Part shown: piece by piece, positions 34,109 through 44,267 of the stretch | Layout: every line of letters begins with the position of its first letter | How positions within the stretch are numbered: position 1 is the stretch's first letter | NCBI GenBank assembly: GCA_963738835.1 | Contig: CAVTYH010000001.1 | Span: 62,001 to 126,000, forward strand | Source: CAVTYH01 sp963738835 | Lineage (GTDB): Bacteria; Planctomycetota; Planctomycetia; Pirellulales; JADZDJ01 | Length of the DNA: 64,000 nt | Direction: 5' to 3' | Translations under genes and position numbers: made by a program | Notes under the pieces: generated by a model | Told to the model about the DNA's origin: nothing | What the model saw: only the letters and a program-made list of their open reading frames with translations | Databases searched by the model: none

Positions 34109-37100
34109 CTAATTTACGAACCGCCGGCGGGCGAACAGCAGGCCGATCGCGCCGAGTGCCAAAAGGGATACAGCGGCGGGTTCCGGAATTGCAGAGAGCG
34201 AACCACCACCAGCGCTATCGATCAGGTCCAACTCTGCTTGGATATCGGCATTGGTTACTTTGCCGTCGCCGTTGACATCGCCGATCGTTAAGAGTTGTGA
34301 ATCGCTCATGCTATTGGATGCTTGATAGTCCTTTAGATCAGTCAAAGCGGTAAGCATCGCTAAGACATCGGCGGGATCTAGGTGACCGTCACGATTAAAA
34401 TCCCCCAGAATCGACAATGGTACAAGCGTTGCGAATCCAAAGCTTACGTCCGAAATGTTAACTTGTGATTGTTCGGCACCATCGGGATCGAGCCGAAGGA
34501 GGAGGGTATGAGTGCCAGGGGTGGCTACGGTCGTCAAGTATATTTCATCGCTGTTAAAGCGCAACGACTTGTCGAGCAGCATTTGGCTATCCAATTCAAA
34601 TTCGAGCGTGCTATCGACGTATACCGACAACAACCCGTCCGCGGAGCTCAAGAACTTAAAGTCAAAGGACATCACGTTCGCAGCCGTGACAAGATTGATC
34701 ATTTCGGTCAGCAGCACGGGCGAACCGGTAGTGAGTGTTGCGGAGTGATCCATGCCAAAACTTACGGTTCCGGTAGTGCTTGTGACGTGATTCGGCTGGT
34801 CAAGCTGAAGTGCAGATTGATTCTGAATACCAATGACTTTATCCGGAGTGCCATCGCTTGAGATTTTGATCACTCTGCCGGGGGCGTAGTCGCCAGACTG
34901 AACTGGAAACGCCCCATTTCTCTCCGGCGCATGTACGAACCCCAACGAGTTTTTGCTGCTGATGCTTTCGGGATCTAGCGCGTCGACTATTGTCTGCTGA
35001 TACCATCCGTAGGGCCATCCGTGCTTCGCAATTGGATCTAGGATATAAGGGTCAACCGCGCTCACGTCCACATTCACACCATTTGGAAAGACTGAGGCAG
35101 TAAATGGTCCTGATCCGAGGCTATCGTCATAAATATGCTCGACAAAATTCGCATTTGGGGAGCCATCTTTATCGAATCCGAGCACAGGATTAGGACCAGC
35201 CGAGCGGTGAATTCCAAATCCGGGCGTGAACGCGTCCAAAAAAGTCAATTGAACTGGTGCGCCGTTTTTGTGCAACCCGCTCGCTACTTCGTTGACCAAC
35301 CATGTTCCGGCTGAATGTCCGATCAAATGAGCCCCACCGGCATAAGAGAAGTTCTTATTCAACCAGTTGGCCAGGCTCGTGCCAATGTCCACCGCGTTGT
35401 TTGCGGCGCTCCACGGCAATTCACCTAGGGAGTTATATTCCGACCAATCAAAGGTAACGACGTCCCAACCGGGGCGCGCTTGAATTGCGATCGATTTCGC
35501 CATCGCATCTGGCCAGCTATTGGCGTTGCTGTTGTAGCCGTGCGTAATAAGAACGAGCTGATGGTTGGCTGTGAACCCAGGGACAAGATGCCCCGTGGGC
35601 CCACTGCCGTTGTATAGCTGTGGCGTTTCAAGCGTCATCAATTTTAGGCTTCCCGCATCTGCGTAATTAAGACCAAAGAACACGTCCGTCCGCCCGGCAA
35701 CGTTTGGATCAAATGTGTCGAAACGGCTCGAGACGTTCTGGTAGCTGACAAGGTTGAATTGGTCTCCTGGCTGAACTGCAGATGCGACGGCACTTGCGTT
35801 TACCTTGAGCGTGCCGGCGAACGACGCGTTACCAGTAACTGCTAGTGGGAACGAATCCGTATTGGAACCGACACGGTTAACATTTGTGATAGTGAGCGAC
35901 AGCGTTCCAGTATAAGTTTGTGAATAATCACCATGAACGAAAAGCTGTGCCTGCTTTAGAACCCCAAAGTAAGAATAGCTTCCCGACGGCGCCACATTTC
36001 CCGTATTCGTGACGCTTACTGCAGATCCCGAAAGTGGACCCGCGATATTTCCAGATCCGCTAAGGCCGGAATTAGCTGCAGTTCCGCCCTTAATCGTTAG
36101 GCTCGCAGCGGCAACAGTTGCCGGACCAAAGGTTGAGTCCAGCATTAGTTTTGCATTTGGCCAAACGGTGACCGTCGAAGCAGATACGGTCGCACCGTTA
36201 CTGACTGTCAGCGCATTTGTAGCTCCGGCGATGGAACCAATTGAATTGCCAACATTCAAGGTCCCGCTATTGGTCCACGTGGAACCGAAGCCACTAATGG
36301 CGACCGCCCCACCAAAGATCAACGCGCCAACGTATCCATTTGCGTTTGCGACATGCGCCTTCCGACATGATTGACAACGTGGCGAGTTGTGCTTCTCCAA
36401 CACGCAAATCTGCTGAAGTGGTCAGCACGCCCAGCGGTCCAAGCACTTGCATTGTGCCGTTGTTAATCCTGACGTTGCTCGAAAACGCAGCGGCACCTTT
36501 TAAAGTAGCCGTTCCGGTGCCATTTTTTACTAGCTCACCGCCGGCATTAATCGTGCCGCTGAGGGTATAATCGACGCCTCCACTGGCGACCCCCGAATTA
36601 TCAAAGATCACAGATACAGGGGTCCCCGAACCATTTTTGGCGACTATATCGGTATTGGTGATCTTTGCGTTCGTCAGCGGATTTCTGTCCTTAAAAGCCA
36701 CTGAAACGCCGTCAGAATAGACCGCCGAGACCGGCGTCGCGTCGGCCCAATTTGTCGTCACCCGATCCCAGTCGTTGTCTTCGGAACCCGTCCAAAATAG
36801 ATTGCGTGTTAATAGTACTGCGTGGCCATTCGCGTTATTTGCCACGATTTGACCGTTATCGTTGATGCCCGCCGCGTAGGTTAACGCAGTACTTGAGAAC
36901 GGTTCGATCAACGAATTCAAATCACGCATTCCATGGACGCCATCATACAAAAATGCGTGTCTAATGCCCGCAGTCGCAGTGTCGTAATATCCTACGATCT
37001 GGCCGCTGGTGTTAATCGCACTGCCGTAACTATTCGATCCGCCGAGCGTGCCCAAGTCATGCATCGTGCCATCATATAGAAACGCGTGATACGATCCGGA

Positions 37101-37772
37101 CACAGTAGCAGAATTTCCAGTGATCTGGCCGCTGGCGTTAATCGCATTGCCGCCGCTATCCGATCCGCCGAGCGTACCCAAGTCATGTGTCGTGCCATCA
37201 TATAGAAACGCGCGCGATCCGGACGCAGTGTAATACACTCCAGTGATCCAGCCGCTGGCGTTAATGCCTGAGACGTTGCTACCGAATCCGCCGAACGTGC
37301 CCAAGTCATGCATCGTGCCATCATATAGAAACGGGTGCTGCGCGTATGCAGTATCAGCATATCCAATAATCTGGCCGCTGGCGTTAATGGCATCGCCGCC
37401 GCTAATCGCTCCGCCGAGCGTGCCCAAGTCATGCATCGTGCCATCGTATAGAAACGCGCGCTGCGATCCAGACGCAGTAATCGACACTCCTGTAATCTGA
37501 CCGCTGTCGTTAATGGCACGGCCAATGCTATACGATCCGCCGAGCGTGCCCAAGTCATGCATCGTGCCATCGTATAGAAACGCGTGAGCCGATCCGGACG
37601 TAGTGTAAGACCATCCAGCGATCTGGCTACTGGCGTTTATGCCATAACCGGAGCTTGACGATCCGCCAAGCGTGCCCAAGTCGATGACCGAGTACTCATA
37701 ATTAGCTGCAATCGCATTCTTGACAAGTGAAAAGATTAAGAGACGGCAAAAGACCGCACGTGTCGAAATCAT
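34109..37772 (-). CDS. HAF-repeat / beta-solenoid / lipase-like / dockerin-like / PEP-CTERM surface protein (one frame break near 36360)
   Basis: About 1,220 residues. Signal segment MISTRAVFCRLLIFSLVKNA-IAA, then seven HAF-type repeats (37700-36880) of the form HAFLYDGTMHDLGTLGG with about 42-residue spacing. A beta-solenoid region of autotransporter type follows (NTGNVAPSGSYSYFGVLKQA; LSLTITNVNRVGSNTDSFPL). The alpha/beta-hydrolase domain (35600-34950) has LVLITHGYNSNANSW and the nucleophile elbow GAHLIGHSAGTWLVNEV. Next are a beta-sandwich, two calcium-loop motifs (GDFNRDGHLDPADVL; GDVNGDGKVTNADI) resembling dockerin, and a PEP-CTERM tail: IPEPAAVSLLALGAIGLLFA then RRRFVN. The frame changes at LSIMSEGA/HVANANGYVGAL. 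It is presumably exported and processed by an exosortase encoded elsewhere. Substrate unknown. Confidence 0.85.
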
Positions 37773-38352
37773 AAGTCACCTATTGCCCGCGGATTCGACG
37801 TGTTTCAGCTGATTCGTTCCGATCGATTCTCTAAGATGGATATTCGGATCAGGGTGGCCCCGCACGATTCTGCCATGCCAGCCACGGCTGTGTTGAAGCG
37901 CGACGCAGGGGAATGGTTGACTCGTATGAAAGAATTGCGGTACAGATTCACAGCGACAGGATTTACGGACGAAAGATCAAATCGTATCGGCGATGCCATT
38001 TACAACGAACACCCGCGATCGACCCAGAGATCCATAAACAGGCGGGAGCATCCTAGTCCTTTTGGAGGGAAATTGCAAATTGCTAGGGAGTTGGATAGTC
38101 CATTTAGGGGAAGAATTAAAGGGGGACGGGGGCATTGCTTAGCAGCGTCCTCCCTCGCAGCGGCCCGGGCTGTATCCGGGCATTGCAGCAATCCGCAAAA
38201 AAATGTCTCAACGGTTAGTCTCTGGGCACAGCAATTGTGTGGAATTGGTCTAAATCATTCAATTGTGTCCAATTGGCGGCGCGCATCTCATGGCCGCCGC
38301 AAGGGTTGGGCCGCAGAAAAAACCGATCCGTGGCCTGGAAATAGTATTGCAT
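37773..38352. other. Intergenic region upstream of the HAF/PEP-CTERM gene
   Basis: About 580 bases. An open plus-strand frame (37800-38372) has no recognisable domain and a biased composition, so I do not call it. A GGGCATTGCTTAGCAGCGTC / GCAGCGGCCCGGGCTGT stretch (38130-38185) looks like dispersed-repeat material. Confidence 0.4.
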
Positions 38353-38381
38353 TTTGTACACATGTACATTAAGATGTATAC
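38353..38381 (+). promoter_or_regulatory. Candidate promoter with a TGTACA near-palindrome
   Basis: TTGTAC, 17-bp spacer ACATGTACATTAAGATG, TATACT. The TGTACACATGTACA near-palindrome overlaps the -35, a possible operator. It lies 440 bases before the PQQ-like gene with repeats between. The orphan promoter at 13681 also has ATGTACAC in its spacer. Confidence 0.45.
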
Positions 38382-38402
38382 TTGGAACTGAAAGCGGGTG
38401 AA

Positions 38403-38460
38403 TACGTAGGCCGGTCTCTCCGAGACCGGCAAGCGAGTCTCGGAGAGACTCGCCTACGTA
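38403..38460. repeat. 58-bp three-way-junction palindrome, copy 2
   Basis: As copy 1 (33898-33955), but the first hairpin is CCGGTCTC...GAGACCGG: one A-T pair has become G-C on both sides of the stem, the rest identical. Confidence 0.9.
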
Positions 38461-38821
38461 AACCGGCAGGCGTGATGCAGGGCTCGTCGAATCACAAAAA
38501 ATCGACTGAACATGACCATTTGCGACATAATTCGATTCTATTTTGTCACAGCGGCGCGCATTTCCGTGCGGGAAAATACGAGTCGGAGACTCTACTGGAT
38601 GCGACAGAATTCGGGATTTTGTCGCACAAAAATCGATTTCGGGAATTCAGGGCACAATTCCAAAGGGTTGCCGCCGAACGAGTTATTGCGACAATTTGCA
38701 TGTCCGGCCGCGGAAGTGCATCGACAGAATTCGGTTGCCACGCGAATGCACGGTTAGCCGTAAATGCTGATCTGGGATTTCGAAATCGTGTTTCAGCGGC
38801 AGGCGAAAATTGAAGGCACCT
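38461..38821. other. Repeat-like non-coding leader before the PQQ-like gene
   Basis: Contains several degenerate TGCGACA-GAATTC words (38518 TGCGACATAATTCGATTCTA; 38599 TGCGACAGAATTCGGGATTT; 38690 TGCGACAATTTG; 38721 ATCGACAGAATTCGG). No credible protein; possible degenerate direct repeats. Confidence 0.4.
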
Positions 38822-40174
38822 ATGAACTTAGACCATGAGAGACCGATGCTGATTTCGAATCACTTGCGCGCTGCCAGCGGGCTCGCGCCGTTTCTGATTT
38901 TGTCGTTCGCGCTGAATCTCGGTGCGACACAATTGCGGGCCGACGATTGGCCGCAATGGCGCGGTCCAAACCGTGACGGCGTGTGGCGGGAAACTGGAAT
39001 CGTCGAAAAGTTTTCTTCGCCGCAGTTGCCAATCAAATGGCGCGTGGAAATCGGGCCTGGCTACAGCGGGCCGACGGTAGCCAAAGGTCGCGTCTACATC
39101 ACAGATAGGCAGGTCGAGCCGAATCAAATTGAACGCGTTCATTGCTTTGATGAGAATACGGGCGCGCGAATTTGGAGTTATTCGTACGACTGTCCTTACG
39201 GCGGCGTCAACTATAACGCAGGTCCTCGTGCTGCCGTTACCGTCGACGATGGTCGGGCGTATTCATTGGGCGCGACCGGCAAGCTATTTTGCTTCGATGC
39301 CGCCAAGGGCGAGATTCTCTGGCAAAAAGATTTGGAATCGCAATACAATATCCAGATGCCAATTTGGGGCATCGCAGCCGCGCCGCTAGTTGATGGCAAT
39401 CGGCTGATCTTGAATATCGGAGGTGAACATGCGTGCATAGTCGCTCTCGACAAGAAAACGGGCGAAGAGATTTGGAAGGCGCTCGACGATCCGGCGCAAT
39501 ATTCGGCCCCCATCATCATTCAGCAAGCTGGCAAGCTGGTGCTCGTGGTTTGGACGGCCGCGGGAGTTGTTGGGTTGAATCCGGCCGATGGCACGCTCTA
39601 TTGGCGCGAAGATATGAAGCCGTCTCGCATGGCCATCGGCATTGTTACGCCAACCGTCGATAAAGATCACTTGTTTGTTTCATCGTTTTATGACGGCTCG
39701 CTCATGCTGCGGCTCAAATCCGACGCGCCAGCGGTGGAGCGACTCTGGCGAGCTGTGGGTCCTGATGAACAGCACACCAAAAGCCTGCACTGCGTCATCG
39801 GCACGCCAGTTTTGGATGGCGGTTACGTCTACGGCAACGACAGCTACGGCGAACTCCGCTGCCTTGATGCCAACACCGGCGAGCGAATTTGGGAGAATCT
39901 CACGGCCGTCCCCAAAGCCCGTTGGGCCACAATTCATACCGTGAAACACGGCGATCATTACTTCATGTTGAACGAGCGAGGCGAGCTATTAATCGCCAAA
40001 CTGTCGCCCCAGGGCTTCGAGGAAATCAGCCGCACAAAACTGATCGAGCCCACCACCGATCAACTGGGTCAACGGGGCGGAGTTTGCTGGTCGCATCCGG
40101 CATTTGCCAACCGACACATTTTTGCCCGGAACGACAAGGAACTCGTGTGTGCCAGCCTGGCGGCGGGAGAATAG
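38822..40174 (+). CDS. Exported PQQ-like beta-propeller repeat protein
   Basis: From the ATG at 38822 (GAAGG upstream): a signal peptide ending GATQLRA, then DDWPQWRGPNRDGVWRETGI, the signature opening of planctomycete PQQ-like (YVTN/quinoprotein) propellers. Repeated blades are of the form YSLGATGKLFCFDAAKGEIL, CIVALDKKTGEEIWKALDDP, VVGLNPADGTLYWREDMKPS, GELRCLDANTGERIWENLTA. 450 residues, intact. Such proteins are periplasmic; members without full PQQ-ligand sets are usually scaffolds or BamB-like rather than dehydrogenases, and I see no dehydrogenase active site. No gene partner adjacent. Confidence 0.88.
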   Translation: MNLDHERPMLISNHLRAASGLAPFLILSFALNLGATQLRADDWPQWRGPNRDGVWRETGIVEKFSSPQLPIKWRVEIGPGYSGPTVAKGRVYITDRQVEPNQIERVHCFDENTGARIWSYSYDCPYGGVNYNAGPRAAVTVDDGRAYSLGATGKLFCFDAAKGEILWQKDLESQYNIQMPIWGIAAAPLVDGNRLILNIGGEHACIVALDKKTGEEIWKALDDPAQYSAPIIIQQAGKLVLVVWTAAGVVGLNPADGTLYWREDMKPSRMAIGIVTPTVDKDHLFVSSFYDGSLMLRLKSDAPAVERLWRAVGPDEQHTKSLHCVIGTPVLDGGYVYGNDSYGELRCLDANTGERIWENLTAVPKARWATIHTVKHGDHYFMLNERGELLIAKLSPQGFEEISRTKLIEPTTDQLGQRGGVCWSHPAFANRHIFARNDKELVCASLAAGE

Positions 40175-40337
40175 CCTTGCAGTAGTTGCGTTGGCGGCGG
40201 GCATATACAAAGTTCGTGTCCCGGCTTTTGGAGCCGCGAGCATCCGGAAGTCTCATTTCTGGAGTCAGATAAGCCCCGTTTTATCCTTGAACATTGCCGG
40301 GCGGGCGGGGAACTCATGTCAGATCAGATGGATTCAA

Positions 40338-40366
40338 TTGACCTTTTGGATTCCGCCCGATAGATT
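40338..40366 (+). promoter_or_regulatory. Candidate sigma-70 promoter for ispE
   Basis: TTGACC (40338-40343), 17-bp spacer, TAGATT (40361-40366), 140 bases before the ispE GTG. Confidence 0.5.
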
Positions 40367-40505
40367 AAGCGCAGATTAACCGGCACGCCCGTCCGAAAGA
40401 ATCGGCGAATGCCGGGCCTCATTCTTTAATATCATCGCGCGTGTATTGGTTGGTTGATCGCGGTCGGTTTGGCCGTGCTGTGTTTGGCCCTCGAGGGAAC
40501 GTCGG

Positions 40506-41445
40506 GTGCAAATTCGCCTTAGTGCCTCCCGTGTTGAGATCCTGGCGCCGGCGAAAATCAACCTCTTCTTCGAAGTGCTTGGCCGGCGCGACGACGGTTT
40601 CCATGAGATCGAAACCCTCATGGTTCCGATTGGTTTGTACGACACCTTGATCGTTGAGGACGATCCATCCGGACAAGTGACAATCACCCCCCGCTGGAGT
40701 GCGGGTTTGGCCGACGTTAGAATCGCGACACTGCGCGTGAATTCCGCGGCTGCAAACCCGGATGTACTTCCTGTTGGGGAACAAAATATAGCGGTGCGAG
40801 CAATTCGCTTACTGGCCCAAAAGGCCGGAATCAATCGTGGCGTCAAGCTGCAATTGATCAAACGAATTCCCGCAGCGGCTGGTTTAGGCGGTGGATCGAG
40901 CGATGCTGCGGCTGCCTTGATGGCGGCCAACTTGGTTTGGAAACTGGGTTGGACGCCGGCGCAATTGTGCGGTGATCGCAGCAGAACTAGGTAGCGACGT
41001 GCCCTTTTTCATCGGCCAAGGTCCGGCGATTTGCCGAGGCCGTGGCGAGAAAATCGAACGCGTGGCTGGCTTGGCAAATTTGCACGTAGTGCTCGTCCGT
41101 CCGCCGGAAGGTTTGGCGACTGCGGAGGTTTATCAGGCGTGTCAGCCGGGTAATCCGGCAGTCTCGTTGAACCCGATTTTAGAGTCAATGCGTAGAAATA
41201 ATTTGGCGGAGATCGGCCCAGTCGTCCACAACCGTTTGGTCGAGCCGGCCCGGCAACTGTCGCCGTGGATCGACCGAATTTTAGATCGATTAGCAAAGGA
41301 GAACTGTCCGGCAATCGGCATGAGCGGTAGCGGCACGACTTGTTTTGCAGTCTGCCATTCCGCACGGCATGCCCGACAGGTGTCCGGACGGTTGCGAGTT
41401 AATGAAGCAGGTGAATGCTGGGTGCAAGCAACTCAGTCGGCGTGA
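40506..41445 (+). CDS. ispE: 4-diphosphocytidyl-2-C-methyl-D-erythritol kinase (one frame break near 40970)
   Basis: GHMP kinase of the MEP isoprenoid pathway. The GTG at 40506 opens MQIRLSASRVEILAPAKINL with FFEVLGRRDDGFHEIETLMV. The ATP-binding loop IPAAAGLGGGSSDAAAALMA is followed by the break; the frame resumes IAAELGSDVPFFIGQGPAIC with RGRGEKIE, and ends with the C-terminal motif IGMSGSGTTCFAVC. The two halves match the family end to end (about 313 residues). spoVG lies 50 bases downstream; ispE and spoVG are also close neighbours in Firmicutes, so the linkage is old. Probably functional with an indel error. Confidence 0.93.
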
Positions 41446-41497
41446 GCGTTCAATAGGTCCTTGAGGATCAGGGGTCAGCAGCGCAAGGAGAACGGCC

Positions 41498-42185
41498 GTG
41501 GAAATCACTGAAGTTCGCATCAAGCTGATGGAAGAAGCCGGCGAGCGATTGCAGGCGTTTTGCTCGATCACCTTCGACGACTGCTTTGTCATCCGCGATC
41601 TGAAAATCATCGACGGCTCGAACGGCCCCTTCGTGGCCATGCCCAGCCGTAAGCTCACTTCGCACTGTTTGCAATGTGGCGCGAAGAATCATCTGCGCGC
41701 TAATTATTGCAACGAATGCGGTGCTAAGTTGAATCCGAACCGTGCCCCGCTCGGATGAAGACGGCCGGGCGAAGCTCTACGCCGATATCGCTCATCCCAT
41801 CAACAGCGCCTGCCGCGAAATGATTCAAGACCGCGTGATTAGCGAATTCCACGACGAATTAGAACGCTCGAAGCAGCCCGGTTACGTCTCTCGTTACGAC
41901 GATGCCGATTTAGACTTCATCCCAGCCCGCCATTCCCGCGGCCCCCGCAGCCATCCGACAACCAACTACCCTCGCCCCGGTAACGAACGGGCCTCGAAAG
42001 TCCAAACGGCTGAATCGTCTCCGCGGCCACCACACAAGCCGACCGCCGCACCACAGACGGCCCATTCAAAGCTGGCGGAAAATAAACCCGCGGCAAAGCA
42101 GCCCGCCGAAAGCACTGCTCCGCCACAACAATCCCAACCCGACGGCTTCGGCGCCGGGGATTTTTTAGCAGCTTACGCTCTGTAG
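41498..42185 (+). CDS. spoVG: SpoVG-family protein with an inserted zinc ribbon and Pro-rich tail (one frame break near 41748)
   Basis: GTG start at 41498 with AAGGAG upstream: MEITEVRIKLMEEAGERLQA, FCSITFDDCFVIRDLKIIDG, SNGPFVAMPSRKLT is the SpoVG beta-rich half. Then CLQCGAKNHLRANYCNECGA, a CxxC...CxxC zinc ribbon, then (next frame) KLYADIAHPINSACREMIQD with RVISEFHDELE, the SpoVG C-terminal helix with its DI-HPIN signature. The ribbon thus sits where Bacillus SpoVG has only a few residues. A low-complexity Pro/Ala/Lys tail follows. SpoVG proteins are small nucleic-acid-binding regulators; the ribbon may add a second binding site. Confidence 0.88.
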
Positions 42186-42243
42186 CCAAGGCATCATTTT
42201 TCTGCCGTTGGCTGCTCCGCGATTTCTTGTCGGCTTGACAGGT

Positions 42244-43632
42244 CTAATGCCGGTCGCCGCGGATTTCGGTTTCCAGATTTGGGTCAGGACGCTCAATGTG
42301 AATGGAAACGAGCTTGTCCATCGCGAAGCGAAATCGATAGCCAAGCTTTAAGAACGGCATAGAGCCGCATCGACTCTTCGGACCAATCTTCACTCCGGCT
42401 CGCCATAGTTCTTTCACCACGTCGTCGCGGGAGGATTTCCAGCTGATACCCTCCTTCGTTCTGCCCTCAAAGTCGAGCGACCGAGTTCCCCATGCCTCGC
42501 TGATTAAAGCAAAAGATGTGTTCAATGCCCTGTTTGCCGTCAGCTAGTAGATGAAATCCGCGTGTGTCAAAAGCGATGCGAATTCTGTCCGTCTATTTTC
42601 ACAGGTCTGGATCGATAGCCCGGGAAATGGTAAAGCGTTCTTCGTCCTGTTCCTGCCAGTCGGGTTGTCCCAGCAAGTCGAATGATTTCCTCCACGCTGG
42701 CTCCAAATTTCACCGGCCCAATTCCCTCGACCAGTTAGAATCAACGGAGAAACAAGGTTCGGCGATGGCGGCTCGATCCTTCGGCGAAGATGGTTCTTGA
42801 CGTTGTATCCTGCTGGCGGTTCGACGCGAAACAGAGCATTCGTCCATCGGCGTATCGAACACGAAATCTGTGTAGACGTCACGAACGTTATAGCCACCTG
42901 GGTCGGAAATTGTCGTGGACCCGTTCCATGCGAACCGGTAAATTGTTGTTCGCATCAACGCACACCGTAAAATCGTGATCGTACATGGCACTGCACAAGT
43001 CAATTCGACATTTTGGCCATCAACTCGCCATCCGCCATTTTTTCTTGGCATTTTCTGGAATGCTGCGTAGCATATCCGTGAAGAATCTTCCGGTGACTTC
43101 GCTTAGCCTCCGGCGCAGGATACAACGGCTCAAGAATCGCCGATCGCCGATCGGGCCAAAATCGAAATGCATCCGTTCGTCAGATCAGTCACGGTGATTT
43201 CGATATGCCCGATGGGCTGACTCCGTACGCTTCGATTTGCGTCCAAGATCATCACCTTCTCACAGCCGGTTCGCCTGGTTTAATACCGACTTGAGAAGAT
43301 CGGACCGTGCTATAGTATCAGGATCCGAAAGCTAACGAATGAGTTTTGATCACCGCTTTTGGATTTGTGCGAAGGCAATGCTGCCATTGCCCAGAAAGCC
43401 AGATGCCAGCCAAAAGCCGCCGGCAATAATTCCCAATAGTGACCACGGCGGCGGCTAGTTGCAGTGGTCGCGAGCGGATCCATCTTCGTACTTCCATCCA
43501 GCGCCTGGCCGAGCTCTTTTCGCGATCGACAATCGCCGCGGCCATGGCCTCGCGAGGATATGGCGGCGCCGTTTGCCGGCGAATTCGCGCGGTAATTTCG
43601 TCCAAAAGTTGATCGGTATTGGCATCGCTCAT
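42244..43632 (-). pseudogene. LolA-like-domain membrane protein, shattered by multiple frame breaks
   Basis: Begins MSDANTDQLLDEITARIRRQ (43632), then a membrane span that needs a frame change (IIAGGFWLASGFLGNGSIAF). Pieces in alternating frames recall planctomycete outer-membrane-lipoprotein-carrier-like proteins: TDMLRSIPENAKKKW, LCSAMYDHDFTVCVDANNNL with PVRMERVHDNF, GYNVRDVYTDFVFDTPMDE, FRVEPPAGYNVKNHLRRRIE. A C-terminal module follows (EGIGPVKFGASVEEIIRLAG; FDTRGFHLLADGKQGIEHIF; FEGRTKEGISWKSSRDDVVK) and ends LETEIRGDRH at 42244. At least six frame changes in 1.4 kb exceed the background rate of the window. It lies immediately downstream of an ECF sigma gene, the usual place for a cognate membrane partner. 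Confidence 0.65.
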
Positions 43633-43654
43633 GGAACACCTCTGTTGTCGAAAC

Positions 43655-44197
43655 CTACTGCTGCCTCAACGGATTCAAATCCGCTAGCCACTGGCGCAAT
43701 TTCTGCCGCGCACGGTGCAATAGCACGCCCACATGGTTGGCATCAATACCCATCTGCTCTGCGATTTCCTCGTAGCTCAATTCCTCAACCGTTCTTAGCC
43801 AAAACACCTCGGCTTGGTCTGCGGGCAAGCCAGTTAGCTCTTACTTCAAGCGTTCGATCAATTCGCGCCACATCGCTTGATCATCAGGGCCGACCGCGGC
43901 GGAGGCGACTTTGGCGATATCTCCATTTGTTTCATACTTAGCATTCTCAACGCGCCGCTTGCGCAGCCGGTCTAAGGCGCGGCGTGTCGCCAGCCAACGC
44001 AAAAACGCTGGCCAGTTTTGCACCTCGCGGTTGGTGTCGGACTGTGACACCTCGATGAAAATATCCTGGCAGCAGTCCAGCGAATCGGCTTCGTTCCCCA
44101 AAATACGGTAGACCGTCGTCCAGACCATCGGCCCGTACTGCTCGTGGACCTTCGTCCAATAGTCCATGCCGTTTTCCCGGGAGGAGTGCGCCGTCAT
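43655..44197 (-). pseudogene. ECF-type sigma factor interrupted by an in-frame TAA
   Basis: From the ATG near 44197 or 44168: MDYWTKVHEQYGPMVWTTVY, RILGNEADSLDCCQDIFIEV (region 2, with the usual D-x-x-Q-D-x-F pattern), NWPAFLRWLATRRALDRLRK. The frame reaches ELIERLK then TAA (43841-43843) and continues in the same frame ELTGLPADQAEVFWLRTVEE, LSYEEIAEQMGIDANHVGVL, LHRARQKLRQWLADLNP: a complete region 4. Only one substitution (for example CAA to TAA) separates it from an intact gene. Not a frameshift, so not an indel artefact. The truncated product would lack promoter -35 recognition. Confidence 0.85.
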
Positions 44198-44267
44198 CAG
44201 AACTGACGAACGAAGATCGGCAAGTATTACAGGAATTACTGGAAATCCGATCGCATTATTGATGCGG

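Noticed and set aside
37800..38372. 190-residue plus-strand frame upstream of the cruciform repeat
   Set aside because: No ribosome-binding site or domain, biased composition, overlaps repeat-like sequence.
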